A stretch of 64,000 nt of DNA from Clavelina lepadiformis. Taxonomy: Eukaryota; Chordata; Ascidiacea; Aplousobranchia; Clavelinidae. Each line of letters opens with the position of its first letter. The stretch's first letter is position 1. A program made the translations under genes and the position numbers. Below the pieces are notes generated by a model, which made no database searches, had not been told where the DNA came from, and worked only from the letters and a program-made list of their open reading frames with translations. The stretch covers positions 15,128,001 to 15,192,000 of the forward strand of contig NC_135242.1 of assembly GCF_947623445.1 (NCBI RefSeq), read 5' to 3'. Below are positions 25,171-36,544 of the stretch, piece after piece.

Positions 25171-26727
25171 TAATCATTGCCATGTTTATTTCTTTCAAAT
25201 ACTTTTCTAGCCTATATCCGAGGATAAAAATTATCTATCATACCTGTCAGGTCCACATAATAATTTTGTTATTTTTCATGGACAGCAAAAGCAAAACAGT
25301 TTATAAACAGTGCACCTCATTTCAGTGAAACTACAAAAAACTTAATGGTTATTAAATGCCTTATAGCTTTTTTCACTACAGTCAGACTTCGCTAATTCGT
25401 ACCTCTACGTTTCATTGAAAAATGTCAGTTTATCGAGGTATCCGGATTATTCGAATAATACCACAGTGAAATCAGTTTTTGTAAGATACCACACACAGAT
25501 TAAGATACAAAAAAGGAACTGTATATGTTGCAGTCTCATGGTGGATACCATAGCAAGGATTCGTTTTTTGGGTAGGGGGTTAGGACAAGTAAGATCTGAC
25601 TATGTTTGTAATACAAGTTTGTCACCATAATAATTAATTTGAAAGATTTAGTTTATAACTTGCGGACAAGCAATTATTTAAGCATGTTTAACTTGTTGTA
25701 TTTAAAATGCCTGCACAATACTTCCATGGGTATTACAATGGAAGGTGTCAAAACTGGAATTAGAAGCATTCACTCTTTTACTGCACACTATAAGTTTGGA
25801 ATCTTTTCATCAGTTTCTGTGCCCTTCACCAATCCAGTACGTTATACTAAACGAGGTGACTACAGATTTCTTGTGAAATATATTTGTTTTAGTTTTTGTA
25901 AGTGTTTTGATAATTTGCATCAGTGGTACATTTACAAACATCTTGATGGGGATGTTCTCGGGCTGAAAGAAAATTTTGGTTTACCAAACTAGGAACAACT
26001 ATGTTACTCCTTTTGCAGCCACATGCAACTCAAATTATGTTGTTGCACAGTACAGGTGCACTTAATGTGTAAGAAGAATAACAGGTTTGTGTAAACAGAC
26101 TAAGAAATTTTTTATATTTATGTCAACTAAAACCTATGTCAATTAGCCACATCTAGCAATTACACAAGTATCGTCAAGTATGACATCCCAAAGTGGTTTT
26201 TGATTAAACTGTAGCACATGCCCTTTACATTCAATTGGCAGACACGCATTCTGGACATCCCTGGTCTAGGCTATAGCCGGACGTAACCTGGTACAAACCT
26301 GTTATCACCTGAACATATTGTGACTGTGATGACAAGCGCATTCCTTTAATTACAATGTTTCGAATGCAAACTTAGTCAAGAGGAACAAAATTAAGCGTAG
26401 ATGTTGTAAACGTGCCAATTGTAATCAATTGATATTGCTTTCTTTGATTTTAATACTTCGTCATTGTATGATTGATGATAATGTCATACCAATTATTATC
26501 GTCTTGGATTAAGTAAATTCAGGTCAGGTGCATATAACTGCAAGTGGGTTTTTATCTCTGCTTGCACAGTTTTCTTAATTAGAATTACCGAAGCCAATAA
26601 AAGAGGGATAATAAAAACAGGTCAATTTTTTAAGAGAACACCCCCCTAAGTCTGCCATTAAATGTTATTATTATACTTCATCATTTCTCACATTTAACAG
26701 ATTTGTTAAACAGCTCAGAAATACTTT
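25171..26727. other. Pogo/Tigger-like terminus at 25379; rest unassigned
   Basis: At 25379, directly after TA, the sequence CAGTCAGACTTCGCTAATTC resembles a pogo/Tigger terminal repeat. It aligns loosely with the inverted end CAGTATAACTCGCATATAAC at 27096. The two could be ends of one 1.7-kb decayed element, but no transposase core is readable between 25400 and 26720. The 117-residue open frame at 25639-25992 (+) has no recognisable domain. Confidence 0.35.
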
Positions 26728-27096
26728 TTGAGAACTCGCATATAACGGACAAGTCGGGGCCAGCAATAATCATCACGAAATTGATCCTCGCCACACCACT
26801 CAGGCTGAGTTAATTTCAAGTCAGTAACAACATACTGTACATAAGTTTTTATCAGATCGCTGAGAGTTTGTGGCTTAACACTAAATTTCTATCCAATGTC
26901 ACACTTTTTCCTTGAAGGGTTGTCTTCAACAAACTTCTCAATTTTTCTTCATCTGTTTTGCATACTTGTTAATACAGTACACGCAATACAAGTGAAAGAT
27001 CAAATCAAGCGTGAAGAAAAATGTACGCTTTCTTTGACAATAACAATTGTACTATCAACAATCAATTTTCATCCGTTATATGCGAGTTATACTGTA
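26728..27096 (-). mobile_element. Pogo/Tigger-type transposon remnant
   Basis: ACTCGCATATAACGGA near the left edge (from 26733) is repeated as the inverted TCCGTTATATGCGAGT at the right edge (27072-27087), which ends in ACTGTA. On the minus strand, FVEDNPSRKKCDIG, a stop, then KFSVKPQTLSDLIK can be read in one frame near 26870-26950. This matches the N-terminal helix-turn-helix region of Tigger transposases. Upstream coding is shredded by stops, so the remnant is inactive. Confidence 0.6.
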
Positions 27097-27205
27097 CTTT
27101 TCTGGCTTCAGTAATATTTAGTCAAGTGTCGACTATTGCTGTAAATAATAACAACCCTGGGAATATAAAATAGTTCAAAAAGATTTTTGATATTGACTGT
27201 ACCAG

Positions 27206-27399
27206 GTTTCCTAAGCTCTTACGTTTTCAAACAAACATTTTTCATTGAGAACTCTGTTTTAGGTGTTGATTTTCAGCCAAATACCTTCAAGCGAATTAAA
27301 AAGCATGGTTGGCAAACCCGAATGAAGACAACTGACGGAAAAATAACTATCATGCGAAGAATGATGCGAGGGATTTCACGAAGAAAGTTAACACATTAA
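27206..27399 (+). CDS. MRPL34: Mitochondrial ribosomal protein bL34m, terminal exon (partial gene)
   Basis: The exon encodes FQPNTFKRIKKHGWQTRMKT...RRMMRGISRRKLTH and a TAA stop, the hallmark of ribosomal protein L34: a small, very basic protein with the KR-KHG signature and a terminal RR-K-L-H. bL34m is a structural component of the large subunit of the mitochondrial ribosome. Two acceptors in the same phase are possible: CCAG before 27206, giving a hydrophobic, presequence-like extension, or TTTTAG before 27263, giving almost only the mature protein. The upstream exon with the start codon and targeting peptide was not found; the pogo/Tigger remnant just upstream may lie in its intron. The stop is 125 bp from the stop of the convergent PSMA3 gene. 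Confidence 0.85.
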
Positions 27400-27523
27400 T
27401 TAGTCAATTGCTGCCTTTACTAGTTATATTACTTTCATGTTTTCATGTGGTATTGTGAACGTTTTGAACTAAACAAGCAATACATATTTGTCACGCACAA
27501 TAAGTTGGTTTTGAGAACTTTTT

Positions 27524-28279
27524 TCAGTCATCATCAGAATCACTCTCTTCCATAGACTGTTTTGCGTATTGTTCAGCATTCTCTACAATTTCAGGAGGGA
27601 CTTTGCAATGTAAGCCATTGGATTCTTTACCCACCCAACTCAGCTGAAGTTGAAATGCTTTGTCTTTTACTTCATCATGCACCACATAGATAATTTTAGC
27701 AGCTTCATTAACTGCTTCCTTAGAACTGATTTCTCTTAGCTTAAGTTTTTCAATTTCCGTTTTTGCTGCTTGCTTTGCTTTCCCGATAGCACATCCATTA
27801 TAACCCAAAGGAACTCCTGAAGGGTCAATCATGTAAAGCTGTGCTTCGTCGTTAAAATAAGATGCAATCAACACACTGGCGCCAAATGGACGAACAGAAC
27901 TATATAGGGTATAGGCATGCATATACATAGCCACACGTTCTGTCAAGAACTTCGGGGGGATAGGTGTACCATACTGCAAGCGATAATTGCTTGCTTCATT
28001 CCTTGCAATGTCCACAACTTCCCTTGCATCAGTAAGCAATCCAGCAACAGCCATTCCGACATGTTTGTCTACATTAAAAATTCGCTGATTTGAATCACTT
28101 TCATGGAGTTTCGATGTAACTAACTTTTCAACACCTAAAATAATTCCATCATTGCACCGGATGCCAATGGCTGTACTGCTGTTTTCAACAGCTTTCAATG
28201 CATATTCCACTTGAAAAACTCTTCCATCTGGTGAAAATTGTGCTGCCGATAAATCATAGCCAGTGCCAATGGAGCTCAT
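27524..28279 (-). CDS. PSMA3: 20S proteasome subunit alpha type-3
   Basis: A single uninterrupted 251-codon frame, close to the usual length of about 255. It opens with [20 protein letters not shown] and carries the alpha-type N-terminal signature ([17 protein letters not shown]), [20 protein letters not shown] and VRPFGASVL. The family's acidic tail (ESDSDDD) is present. As an alpha subunit it is non-catalytic and sits in the outer ring of the 20S core in cytosol and nucleus. The absence of introns is unusual beside the spliced genes here, but the frame is intact and no poly-A tail or duplication flanks are seen, so I treat it as functional. The minus-strand sequence just upstream of the ATG reads TTAAAATCTGTAG then 17 bases to the start, compatible with a 5'-UTR or trans-splice acceptor. 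Confidence 0.95.
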   Translation of the reverse strand: MSSIGTGYDLSAAQFSPDGRVFQVEYALKAVENSSTAIGIRCNDGIILGVEKLVTSKLHESDSNQRIFNVDKHVGMAVAGLLTDAREVVDIARNEASNYRLQYGTPIPPKFLTERVAMYMHAYTLYSSVRPFGASVLIASYFNDEAQLYMIDPSGVPLGYNGCAIGKAKQAAKTEIEKLKLREISSKEAVNEAAKIIYVVHDEVKDKAFQLQLSWVGKESNGLHCKVPPEIVENAEQYAKQSMEESDSDDD

Positions 28280-28383
28280 CTTATTTTTTGTAACCTACAG
28301 ATTTTAACAACCTAGATGATTCGTAACAGAGATAGTAAACCGATACGAACAATAATGTTTACAATAGAATATAACATAGAGCA

Positions 28384-28430
28384 GGGCTGCCCAAAGTCCG
28401 GCCCATGCAAACAGCTTGGCCGGCCCTTGG
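28384..28430 (+). mobile_element. Solitary hAT-type terminus
   Basis: CAGGGCTGCCCAAAGTCCGG followed by CCC is a typical end of hAT-family non-autonomous elements. No matching inverted end or 8-bp duplication is visible nearby, so only one end is claimed. Confidence 0.4.
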
Positions 28431-29794
28431 TCAGTCTCGCAACTAGTTTAGTCAGATTTCCAAGTTTGAATGATCAAAGAGCAAGGAAATAAATAGATGA
28501 TTTGATAAGCCAAGGCTTATAATCAAAAGTTTTGATCAGCAAATTTTGGCATAATTGCTTGTGGCTCTGCAACGTGGCCTGCACCCTGGGTGGAACAAAG
28601 GGAAGGGACTTGTATAGCAACAAATAGGCTAGCCTACATATACAGGGTTGAAAAGCTTCTTGAAAATTATTGAATTAGTGTCAACTCTCAGAAGAATATC
28701 ATATGTGCAACTGAAAAGCATTAACGGGGAGCTGCAATAACAAGTTAACAACCTAGTACACCTATAAAAGCATGTAATTATCAGGTAATCAATACAGTAG
28801 AAATGGCCTACATTAACATTTCATCTATAATAACATTTTTTGCAAAGCTCCAAATGCACACCATTTACATGTTTTACATAATAATAAGTTCACTTACAGT
28901 GACTCCACACTGCAATTTAAAAAAGAATCAATTTCCATTGTTAAAATTGCATTCATCGTATGTAGCATATAGAATTTTTTAGAACTATACACTTGTGATG
29001 AAGAAAATCCAAAATCTGTGTACTGGCTATTAAATACCCAATTTTTTTTGAAGTACAATCCTGCATTTATAACTAAAAATGACAGAAAAATTCTTTTAAG
29101 GATGTTTACTGGTGTCACATTTACAAGAAGGTGAAAACTTTGGGGCTCATGAGCGGGGTCAGAAAGTTAAAATTTTCAAAAATGTTTTTGTAAATTTAGT
29201 TTTGGTTGATACAGAATGGGATTAATCTATTTAACTTAAACTTTTTAAACATGACGTGAATATGAAGAACACCACATCTTAGCATCTACAGTAACCACTA
29301 CAACTACACCAACGGTGAGCTAGTTTTGGCTTATTTCAGTATTTAACATCAAATGTTCCTGTTATACACTTTCAGACTTAAGTTAGCTTTAATTATCTAT
29401 TACTAGGCTATTTAGTTTTCTGTCGCAGGAGACATCCTATTGATACCTGAGTCATCCCTTTCTAATATGGTGATGTAAAAAGAATCGCCATCCTCATCAC
29501 AATTAAGCAATGAACTTGTGGTTTATTGCTACTTATTTATGGCGCAGTAATGCTTAACTACTATATATTAGTACAAATCCTTTCACCAGTGTATCTATTG
29601 ACAACTAGGTCTACTCCTTGATTTAAGGCCAACTTCGTTTTGGACTTGTCCCTCACTTCAAATATAGGTGATTGAAAAAATCTTGCCAACCACACAGCAA
29701 CTTAGAAAGGGTCCATTTAGCATACAAAAGTTTTACCCAAATCATTAAGTGTGAAATTACACACCTAAAGTGCGACTATGCCAAACTCGGCAGT
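28431..29794. other. No recognisable feature
   Basis: Upstream flank of PSMA3. The open frame at 28894-29118 (-) has no recognisable domain. No RNA gene was recognised. Confidence 0.35.
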
Positions 29795-29990
29795 CTGGGT
29801 TACTGAACTAGCCTTTGTGCAATATTCCATTGTCACGTATTTTTTGATTGATTTTTTTATCGTTATGTCGCTTTTAATCAAATTTAGAACTGTTCACTGA
29901 ACAAGATCAAGCGTCGTTAATGTCCTGCCCAAGTGTAATACAACGGTAGCATCACTTATGGGTAGGCCTATCGAACACGAGTCGCATAGT
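29795..29990 (-). mobile_element. SINE copy (family S), reverse orientation
   Basis: On the minus strand the family blocks appear in order: TGTTCGATAGGCCTACCC, GTGATGCTACCGTTGTA, CTTGGGCAGGA, TTGTTCAGTGAACAGTTCTA, an A-rich linker, and GTGACAATGGAATATTGCAC then AAAGGCTAGTTCAGT. This is the closest match to the copy at 24912-25170. Confidence 0.65.
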
Positions 29991-31425
29991 TGCGACTTGC
30001 GACGCCATTGCTCCGACTGACGACTGTAAGGTTTGGCAGTTATAACGAGGTATCGTGCGCTCAAAAACACAAATTTTCTATTTTGGCATTAAGCCGCCGC
30101 TTAACAAATAATACAGTTTAACAAAAATTAACAGTTGCTTGGCGTGGGGCGGCGAAAGACCTACGGTTATTGAACTGTCGAAATCGGCCGTTCCACAAAT
30201 CACAATTCGTGGCGTATTTTTTGCAAATTGGCTTTCAAACAGCCTTTCCTTTATTATTAATATTGTAAATCGGCGTGAAGTTAAATAAAGTCTAGCGTGC
30301 TTGTCACACTTTCCACTATGTAGTTTCCCTATAACCTCGTCTGGCTAGGCTAGATACCCTACTCTGTAATCTTGTCGAAATGGACCAATATGACTAAACA
30401 ATTTCATTCGAAGTTGAGCTGTGTTGCCAAGTAAATTTTTACAACCATACAAAATTGGAAAACTATAAAACTCCACCCTACAATTCTGCAACTGAGATAA
30501 TCAAAAAAAATTGAAAACAGTTACACAAGAAATAGACCTTTTGCACAATTTACTGATGATTGACAATAATGAAGATTTACACAATGATTGTTACAATGTA
30601 AATCGTCGTAATATTTCGCCAGACTTGGCTTGTGCGCTATCGCGTAATTTTTATCGCTTGGTCGCGCTCGTGGTTAATATCGTGCTGCTGTCCTTTGAAA
30701 ATTAATTCTTGATCGCTCATTTAAAGCTATTTTACACATGAGGCCTGAAGGGGCTTTTTTACCAATTTTCGTTGCTTTGTCCCATCAATGCGGCGTGACT
30801 GCGTAACATATCAAGATGTGCAAGGCTGAGGCCCCAAGACTATACTACTAACATTGTGGTATTGTAACCAAGATTTTCCTCAGCCAGGAATCTTCCCGCT
30901 CTAACGGCTAGTCACTTAGCCAGTTCCTGCTCACCTATTTTTACGAGCATTCTTTCAATAAAAACAAAGGTCTTTCTTGTATTAAAACCAAAAGTAGACT
31001 GACTCAACTCTTCTCCAACAAAACACAGCGCAATCAATTAATCATCATTAGCATGCGAGGATGGAAACTGCGGGCAGCGTAACATACCTCGGGGGGGAGT
31101 TGCGGGGCGTAAAACGTATGCGTGTGTAGAAAACTTACTAACAAGAAAAGGAATCACAAGTGAAATATCGATGAGTTACTAATACTAAATAAAAACGCAG
31201 TCACACATTATAGCCACAACAATACGGGTGAAATACATCTTAATATAAATCTAAAAACACATCGTGGAATATACAACTAACTATACAACCAAAACGTATC
31301 AATGTGCGGTGCTACATAATAAAACAAGTGTGTAGAAATAATCCCGTGACATCTCCCCCCATCGCGCATTCTTTCCGTCTCGGAAAGTTACAGACGGGTG
31401 AACGACCATCGTTCGTAGCTCTTCG
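29991..31425. other. No recognisable feature
   Basis: The open frame at 30511-30705 (+) has no recognisable domain. Composition changes around 30000-30300, with more CpG, which could mark a promoter, but no transcript can be tied to it. Confidence 0.3.
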
Positions 31426-31947
31426 TCAATCGTCTGGCGCTCCGTTGTTGATGAGCACAATATAACCAAAATCGATTGTCCATCTTGGTGAATATCTCTT
31501 CCTTGGTGTCGCTGATGATTTTACTGTACATAAACCACTTGAATGTCTCATTTCGTTATTGTACCAAGACAAACTTACACCCCAAAGGAGCTGCTTGCTG
31601 GCTGGAGTAGACTCAGCGGCCTGCTCTTCGGGAGCGGGAGCTTCAGCAGCTTGTTCGGCTGGAGCAGACTCAGCGGCCTGCTCTTCGGGAGCGGGAGCTT
31701 CAGCAGCTTGTTCGGCTGGAGCAAACTCAGCGGCCTGCTCTTCGGGAGCGGGCCACAACAGTGACACTGTACTCAGTATTTGCTTCCAGGTTTGTATCGA
31801 TGCGCAAAGATGTTGCTGTTTCATCTGAAGTTTCTTGGCTTCCACCTCCATCATCTGCAGAAGTTGGTGAATATTCAACTCGATACTTTGTAGTTGCTCC
31901 TTTATTGGAATGTGTCCAACTAACAGTGAACTGGTTAGATCGAACAT
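31426..31947 (-). CDS. Candidate single-exon ORF with Ala/Glu/Pro repeats (hypothetical)
   Basis: The 173-codon frame starts with ATG. Residues about 15-60 form a heptad-like amphipathic helix (IKEQLQSIELNIHQLLQMME...), followed by two and a half copies of a 20-residue Ala/Glu/Pro/Gln repeat (core PAPEEQAAE..APAEQAAEA) and an unstructured tail. No family is recognised. The opposite strand is also open across this stretch, and 31790-31985 (+) reads like a short FN3-type segment (EVSWLPPPSS...GEYSTRYFVV). Which strand is coding, if either, cannot be decided from sequence alone. Confidence 0.3.
   Translation of the reverse strand: MFDLTSSLLVGHIPIKEQLQSIELNIHQLLQMMEVEAKKLQMKQQHLCASIQTWKQILSTVSLLWPAPEEQAAEFAPAEQAAEAPAPEEQAAESAPAEQAAEAPAPEEQAAESTPASKQLLWGVSLSWYNNEMRHSSGLCTVKSSATPRKRYSPRWTIDFGYIVLINNGAPDD
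31603..31752. repeat. 60-bp minisatellite, about 2.5 copies
   Basis: The unit begins GGAGCAGACTCAGCGGCCTG, runs through CTCTTCGGGAGCGGGAGC and ends TTCAGCAGCTTGTTCGGCT. It repeats nearly exactly, with TAGACTCAGCGG, CAGACTCAGCGG and CAAACTCAGCGG variants. The period is a multiple of three, so open frames persist on both strands. Confidence 0.9.
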
Positions 31948-31962
31948 CGGTTATTGATTCAA

Positions 31963-32056
31963 TCGGTTCATTCGTCCGGGGTTGAATCGTCCTGGGTTGA
32001 ATCGTCCGTGGGTTGAATCATCCGGAGTTGAATCGTCCGTGGGTTGAATCTTCCGA
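31963..32056. repeat. Short tandem repeat, unit about 17-18 bp
   Basis: Five to six degenerate copies of GTTGAATCGTCCGTGGG and variants (CCGGG, CCTGG, ATCCGGA) lie end to end just after the minisatellite-bearing frame. Confidence 0.8.
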
Positions 32057-32083
32057 CCACCGTTGTGTTAATCTAGCCCAGCG

Positions 32084-32150
32084 TGGTCCAACTTCTTTTC
32101 ATCGCGGGCCAAAATAAAAAAAAATTTTTATCTTGCGGGCCAATGTTTTT
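32084..32150 (+). mobile_element. Solitary hAT-type terminus
   Basis: CCCAGCGTGGTCCAACTTC followed by a CGCGGGCCAAAAT-like block, repeated as TTGCGGGCCAATG, is typical of hAT MITE ends. The opposite end was not found. Confidence 0.35.
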
Positions 32151-32920
32151 AAATTAGAACTGAAGAAATGTGAAATTAGAACTGATTCATCGGTTATTGA
32201 TTCTTTGATTACGTGGAATTTGTGTTTGATGAGGTGTCGCGCTCGGCTGGGCGAGGGTAAAGCAGTTACGTTTTGCCTTTATGGTGGAAAGATGGTCGTT
32301 TTTATCTAAGATGTATGCCATTAAATGTTAATATAGAAAACCGAGCTAATTGACTAGCTGTAAAGCGGGAAGGTTCCTGGTTAAGAAAAAGTTTGGTTAC
32401 AAAGATAGTTATTACACATAGAGGTTCATATTAAAAGCAATGTTTTATGAGTAAAACTTTAAAACATTCACAAGCACAGCGAGCAGTAGACTGGGTGGCC
32501 ATGCGAACCCCATGTTGTGTCGTAGAAGCAGTTCTGGGCCCCCACAGACATCTAAAGCTTCCCAAGAGCCACAGCAAGCTGCCATCTAGCCTGAAATGAG
32601 CATCACTGTCCCGATTGATAATAGTCTCCTCAATACTGACTTTATCCAGGCAAGTCTTATGAGTTAATCGACTTGTTTAAAGCGTGTAATAATTCGTTTA
32701 ATTAATACTTGTTTAATTTTGTAAATGTAAGTTGAAAAGAAGTACAATAGCTTTAGCCTGATCACGATTATCATATCATGATAATCACATAATATCATGA
32801 TGATTTTTACTTGACCATGATCAAGCATATGATAGTATTGGTTCATATTCAAACAAAGACCCGCTGTTGTATTGGACACGTTTGTTTTAAAAATCCCCCA
32901 TTAGCGGCTTACTCCTTCAG
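32151..32920. other. No supported gene
   Basis: Around 32470-32590 the plus strand has a Ser/Pro/Gln-rich frame (SSSGPPQTSKASQEP) with coding-like composition ending in TAG. It might be an exon upstream of the candidate at 32921, but splice sites are weak and no family is recognised. Confidence 0.25.
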
Positions 32921-33104
32921 ATTAGGTGACCTACCAGTTGTTGTTACTCACCAGGATTCAGACGGGGTCCAGCTCCCGTTCCAAATCAGTCCCGGTAACA
33001 TGCAACTTGGGGCGGAAGATGACAACATCACCCTCCAAATCGACCCCCTGACATTGCAACAGACCGTACAGGAACCTAGCACGCTCAACCAGCTTCCACA
33101 GTGA
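32921..33104 (+). CDS. Candidate terminal exon of an unidentified gene
   Basis: A good acceptor (TTACTCCTTCAG) precedes a frame reading LGDLPVVVTHQDSDGVQLPF and a hydrophilic tail ending LNQLPQ with TGA. The exon is clearly GC-richer than its AT-rich surroundings and has balanced codon use, which suggests real coding sequence. No domain is recognised and no partner exon is assigned with confidence. Confidence 0.3.
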
Positions 33105-33292
33105 CAGTGAGCTTATCACTTGTTTGTCTCACTTAGTCTGGCATTATCGGCAGTTCTATGACGTAATAGTGCTTACATATATTACGTCAGAATACCCTGC
33201 GTGACGCCGGTACAACAACCGGCCACATCAAATCAGAATTGGTCAGCCCCAAACGTAGTCATCCAACCCCTCAACCAGCTATGCGTTCAGCC

Positions 33293-33323
33293 CATAGATA
33301 TCCTATAAAACACTAGATCGCTC
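33293..33323 (+). repeat. Left 31-bp terminal inverted repeat of the P-type element
   Basis: It starts CATAGATATCC and ends AGATCGCTC. It is the exact reverse complement of 41768-41798, and similarity stops abruptly on both sides of the 31 bases. Confidence 0.9.
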
Positions 33324-36300
33324 AACTCGCCTCTGGAATTGAAGCCAAATTGAAACTTTGCGAATCCGCCATTAAGGGACCCAGTCAGTCAGTCAGTCCC
33401 AACTCCCAACAGTGGTGCTGAATTGTGATGGAGTTGTATCGACAATTGTCTTGTTTCCAGTACGGTATATTTGTAAAAATAGCCTAGTTCTAACGTTATA
33501 CAGAACTTATACGGGCTAGGACTCTTTATACATCGTAGGATACGACGATGCCGTATGTAGCCTGGACTACCGTATATTTTGAAAATTCATAGCTTTAGCA
33601 CGATATTATTTTAGAGATAGGCTACTGGAATAATCGGAGATGGGCATTGATACAGTACCTTCGTACATTACTTTATAATACCATGTTCCGAATCCCAGAC
33701 AGGAATGTGTTACATTGTAAGCTATACCGTCAATACTGGATTAATTTTTTCTTTTAGTCGTCTCAACAGCTAAGCTAGTCGCCATCGGTACTTTTATAGT
33801 GATAGTTTGAAGATTTTGAGAGATTTATGCCTAGGCTAGTTTTGGTGCTATGCCAGTACTTTCAAAGTCAAAGTATTGACTGCCCACATCTGGAAATATG
33901 TTCAGTTAACTGTAGTCTATAGGCCTAGTTTTCTATTGTGCCACACTTTAACTACAAATAAGAATCTGATTTGTTGGACCCTATCGTAAAACGTGTAAAA
34001 TTTGGTAAAAAAGGACATAAACATTTAGCCAAATTTATTTACTTGTACAATTTTACAAAACAAAAGAGATAAAACAAAACCATTCACTTATCACTATACT
34101 ACATACATTACTATGTCAATGACTGACATTTGAAATTAAACAGTAACGAGTCATCCACTTGTCATTACTGATGGCTGAATAGTACAAGTTTGTTAAATTT
34201 TTTTCGTATCTTTTTGCAGGTAATTTCTTCATTGTACTCTTTTCCAAGGTGGTAAAGTCGAATTTTGCAGTATGCTTTTGAAACTAACTTTATAAGGTCA
34301 AAGATATGGTTGTTGGTGACACTTGTGTCTAACATATGATATTGAAGATTGCAGAATGCTAAGGATAGGTTGATATTAGCCAGAACAGATGTTGCAATAC
34401 CTTCTGATACTCCTTTTTCTAAACTGACATAACAAATTCAAGGTATATATGATACTGTATATAATCTTCTATATTTTTTGTAATTATGCAACTAAGCTGT
34501 GTTTACATATATATCAGATAAATATAATAATCATCAGATAAATATAAATTATTTTGCTACATTTTACCTTGGGGAAGTTTTCCTCTTGTAGTTTTAAGAA
34601 GACGTTGAAACTGTTTTTCAGTTTCCTCGCAAACTACTGACTACACTTTCGGAAGGTTTAAATAATTTGCCTTTATCTTTCATTTGCAGGAAGTCAGACA
34701 CTGGAAAATTGGTTGTTGAACCAAGAGCTTGACTACAGTGACTGCACAAAATTTGCTTATCAACCATTTTGCTAACATAGCCAGCTATGTATGAAATGGC
34801 AGCTTTTATGTATTCAGACAAACCAAGAATGTTTGGAATTTCACTGAGGCTATGATCTTCGTCGACTTCTAGATCCCTTCCAAGTAGGTCATATTTTCTT
34901 ATAATATGAGCACCTGATTCTGTCAGCTGAGGGTTACTAGTTGAAGCACCATTGAATATATGCAAAATTTCAATTGGTAACTTTTGTTCACAGTTACCAA
35001 CTCCACCTTTAATATCACTTCTTAGAAGTAAGCGCTTATAAGCTGCTGTAAACTGCTGGCTTGTCGGGTTGTTGTTGAAACCTCCTGCTGACCTTATGGC
35101 TCCAAAAAACAACTCAAGGTAGTCTTGGCTAAGCTTGTAAGTTAAGATATATCTTAGTGGAGATTTATTTTGCCCAACTAAATCTTCAAACAACCCTTTT
35201 GTACTTCTTATTGCCATCAAGAATACCAGAAAGCCTGTTTTCCGTCTTGTTTTAAGCATTTGTACCCCAGCAGTGTCCTTCAACTTGAGAATGTAATCAA
35301 AAGAAAAATCAAGAAATGGTCTCCAGCTGGACTCATTGCTTCTTTTCAAAGCTGATTTGAATCCTTTAGCACATGGATTTCTGGAATTGCATATATCAAA
35401 TAAGCGATCAAAAATACGTAAAAACCCAACAGTTGCCGCCAAACTTTGGAACTGTTGTAGTTTCAATGTGTTGCTGCAGTACTCAATGGCATCAGCTACA
35501 CTTGCACTTATTGCTTGAGCTGCCAAGTTAACCTTCATTTTTTGTTGTTTCCAGTTTATATGGGCCAACTTAAGTTTGTTTGCAAGGCGTAACCCTTCTT
35601 CTTTTTGAAGTTTCTGCAGCTGAACCAAGTATTCCCATTTCACTTTCTTTCCTTCAAAATCTACAAGTATGCCACCTTCACCAAAGGTATTGTGTCTATG
35701 TTATCTATGTCTAAAGACAAACCAAGTTCATTCATCATAGCAAGATGACTGGAAGGACCATCACATGTCACAGAAGAAACTACTACTCCTATATCATGGA
35801 GCCGCCCAATACAAACATTTACAAGGTTAGCTTTCTCTTTACCAGTCAGACTGTCAGTAAAAAAATAGCCATAAGGAATTTTCCATGAATTGTTTAACGA
35901 AACAACCATTAGCACTAAAGCAGCTTTTGCAACAGGTGAGGAATCATCTGCTGGCATTTCCACACCAATATCAACAAAACCTCGGAAACGATGACCATCC
36001 CAAGAAACATGCTTCTTAATGGCCATTTCGTCCAGCATTAAAGCACAAATTACCTGCTTGTTTTTCTTCTTTTCTTCTTCAACTCTGGCTGAAAGTACTC
36101 TGAATGCAGGTTCTGTAAAACCAGGTTCAGCCGACACTTTGGTGTACCATTTTCTAATGGTTGATTGTGCTGGCAAAGCTAAGTTGAAGGTTTTTCTGAC
36201 ATACTCATATGCCTTGGAAGAGTAAAACTGAAAAAGGGTTAGTGCAAATGCCTTCAATTCCGTGGAATACTTGCAACCTTTAGAAGAATGCAGTTGTTTT

Positions 36301-36544
36301 GCTGCTTTTTTCATGACATGCAATGGCACACCTGTAAATGATGCCTTCAACACTTCTTCACAATTTGAAGATAGGAGTTGATTTTTATGCAAACATTGAT
36401 GAATTAAAGTTTTCATTGAAACTATTTTCTGTTTAAATCTGCGTGACTTTTGCTGACTGAGTTTTAAATTTTTTCGAATTGCTGCAATTTGTTTGCTTCG
36501 TGACTGGATTTTCGTATTCAATTTAGTGGGTGAATTGCTTATGC

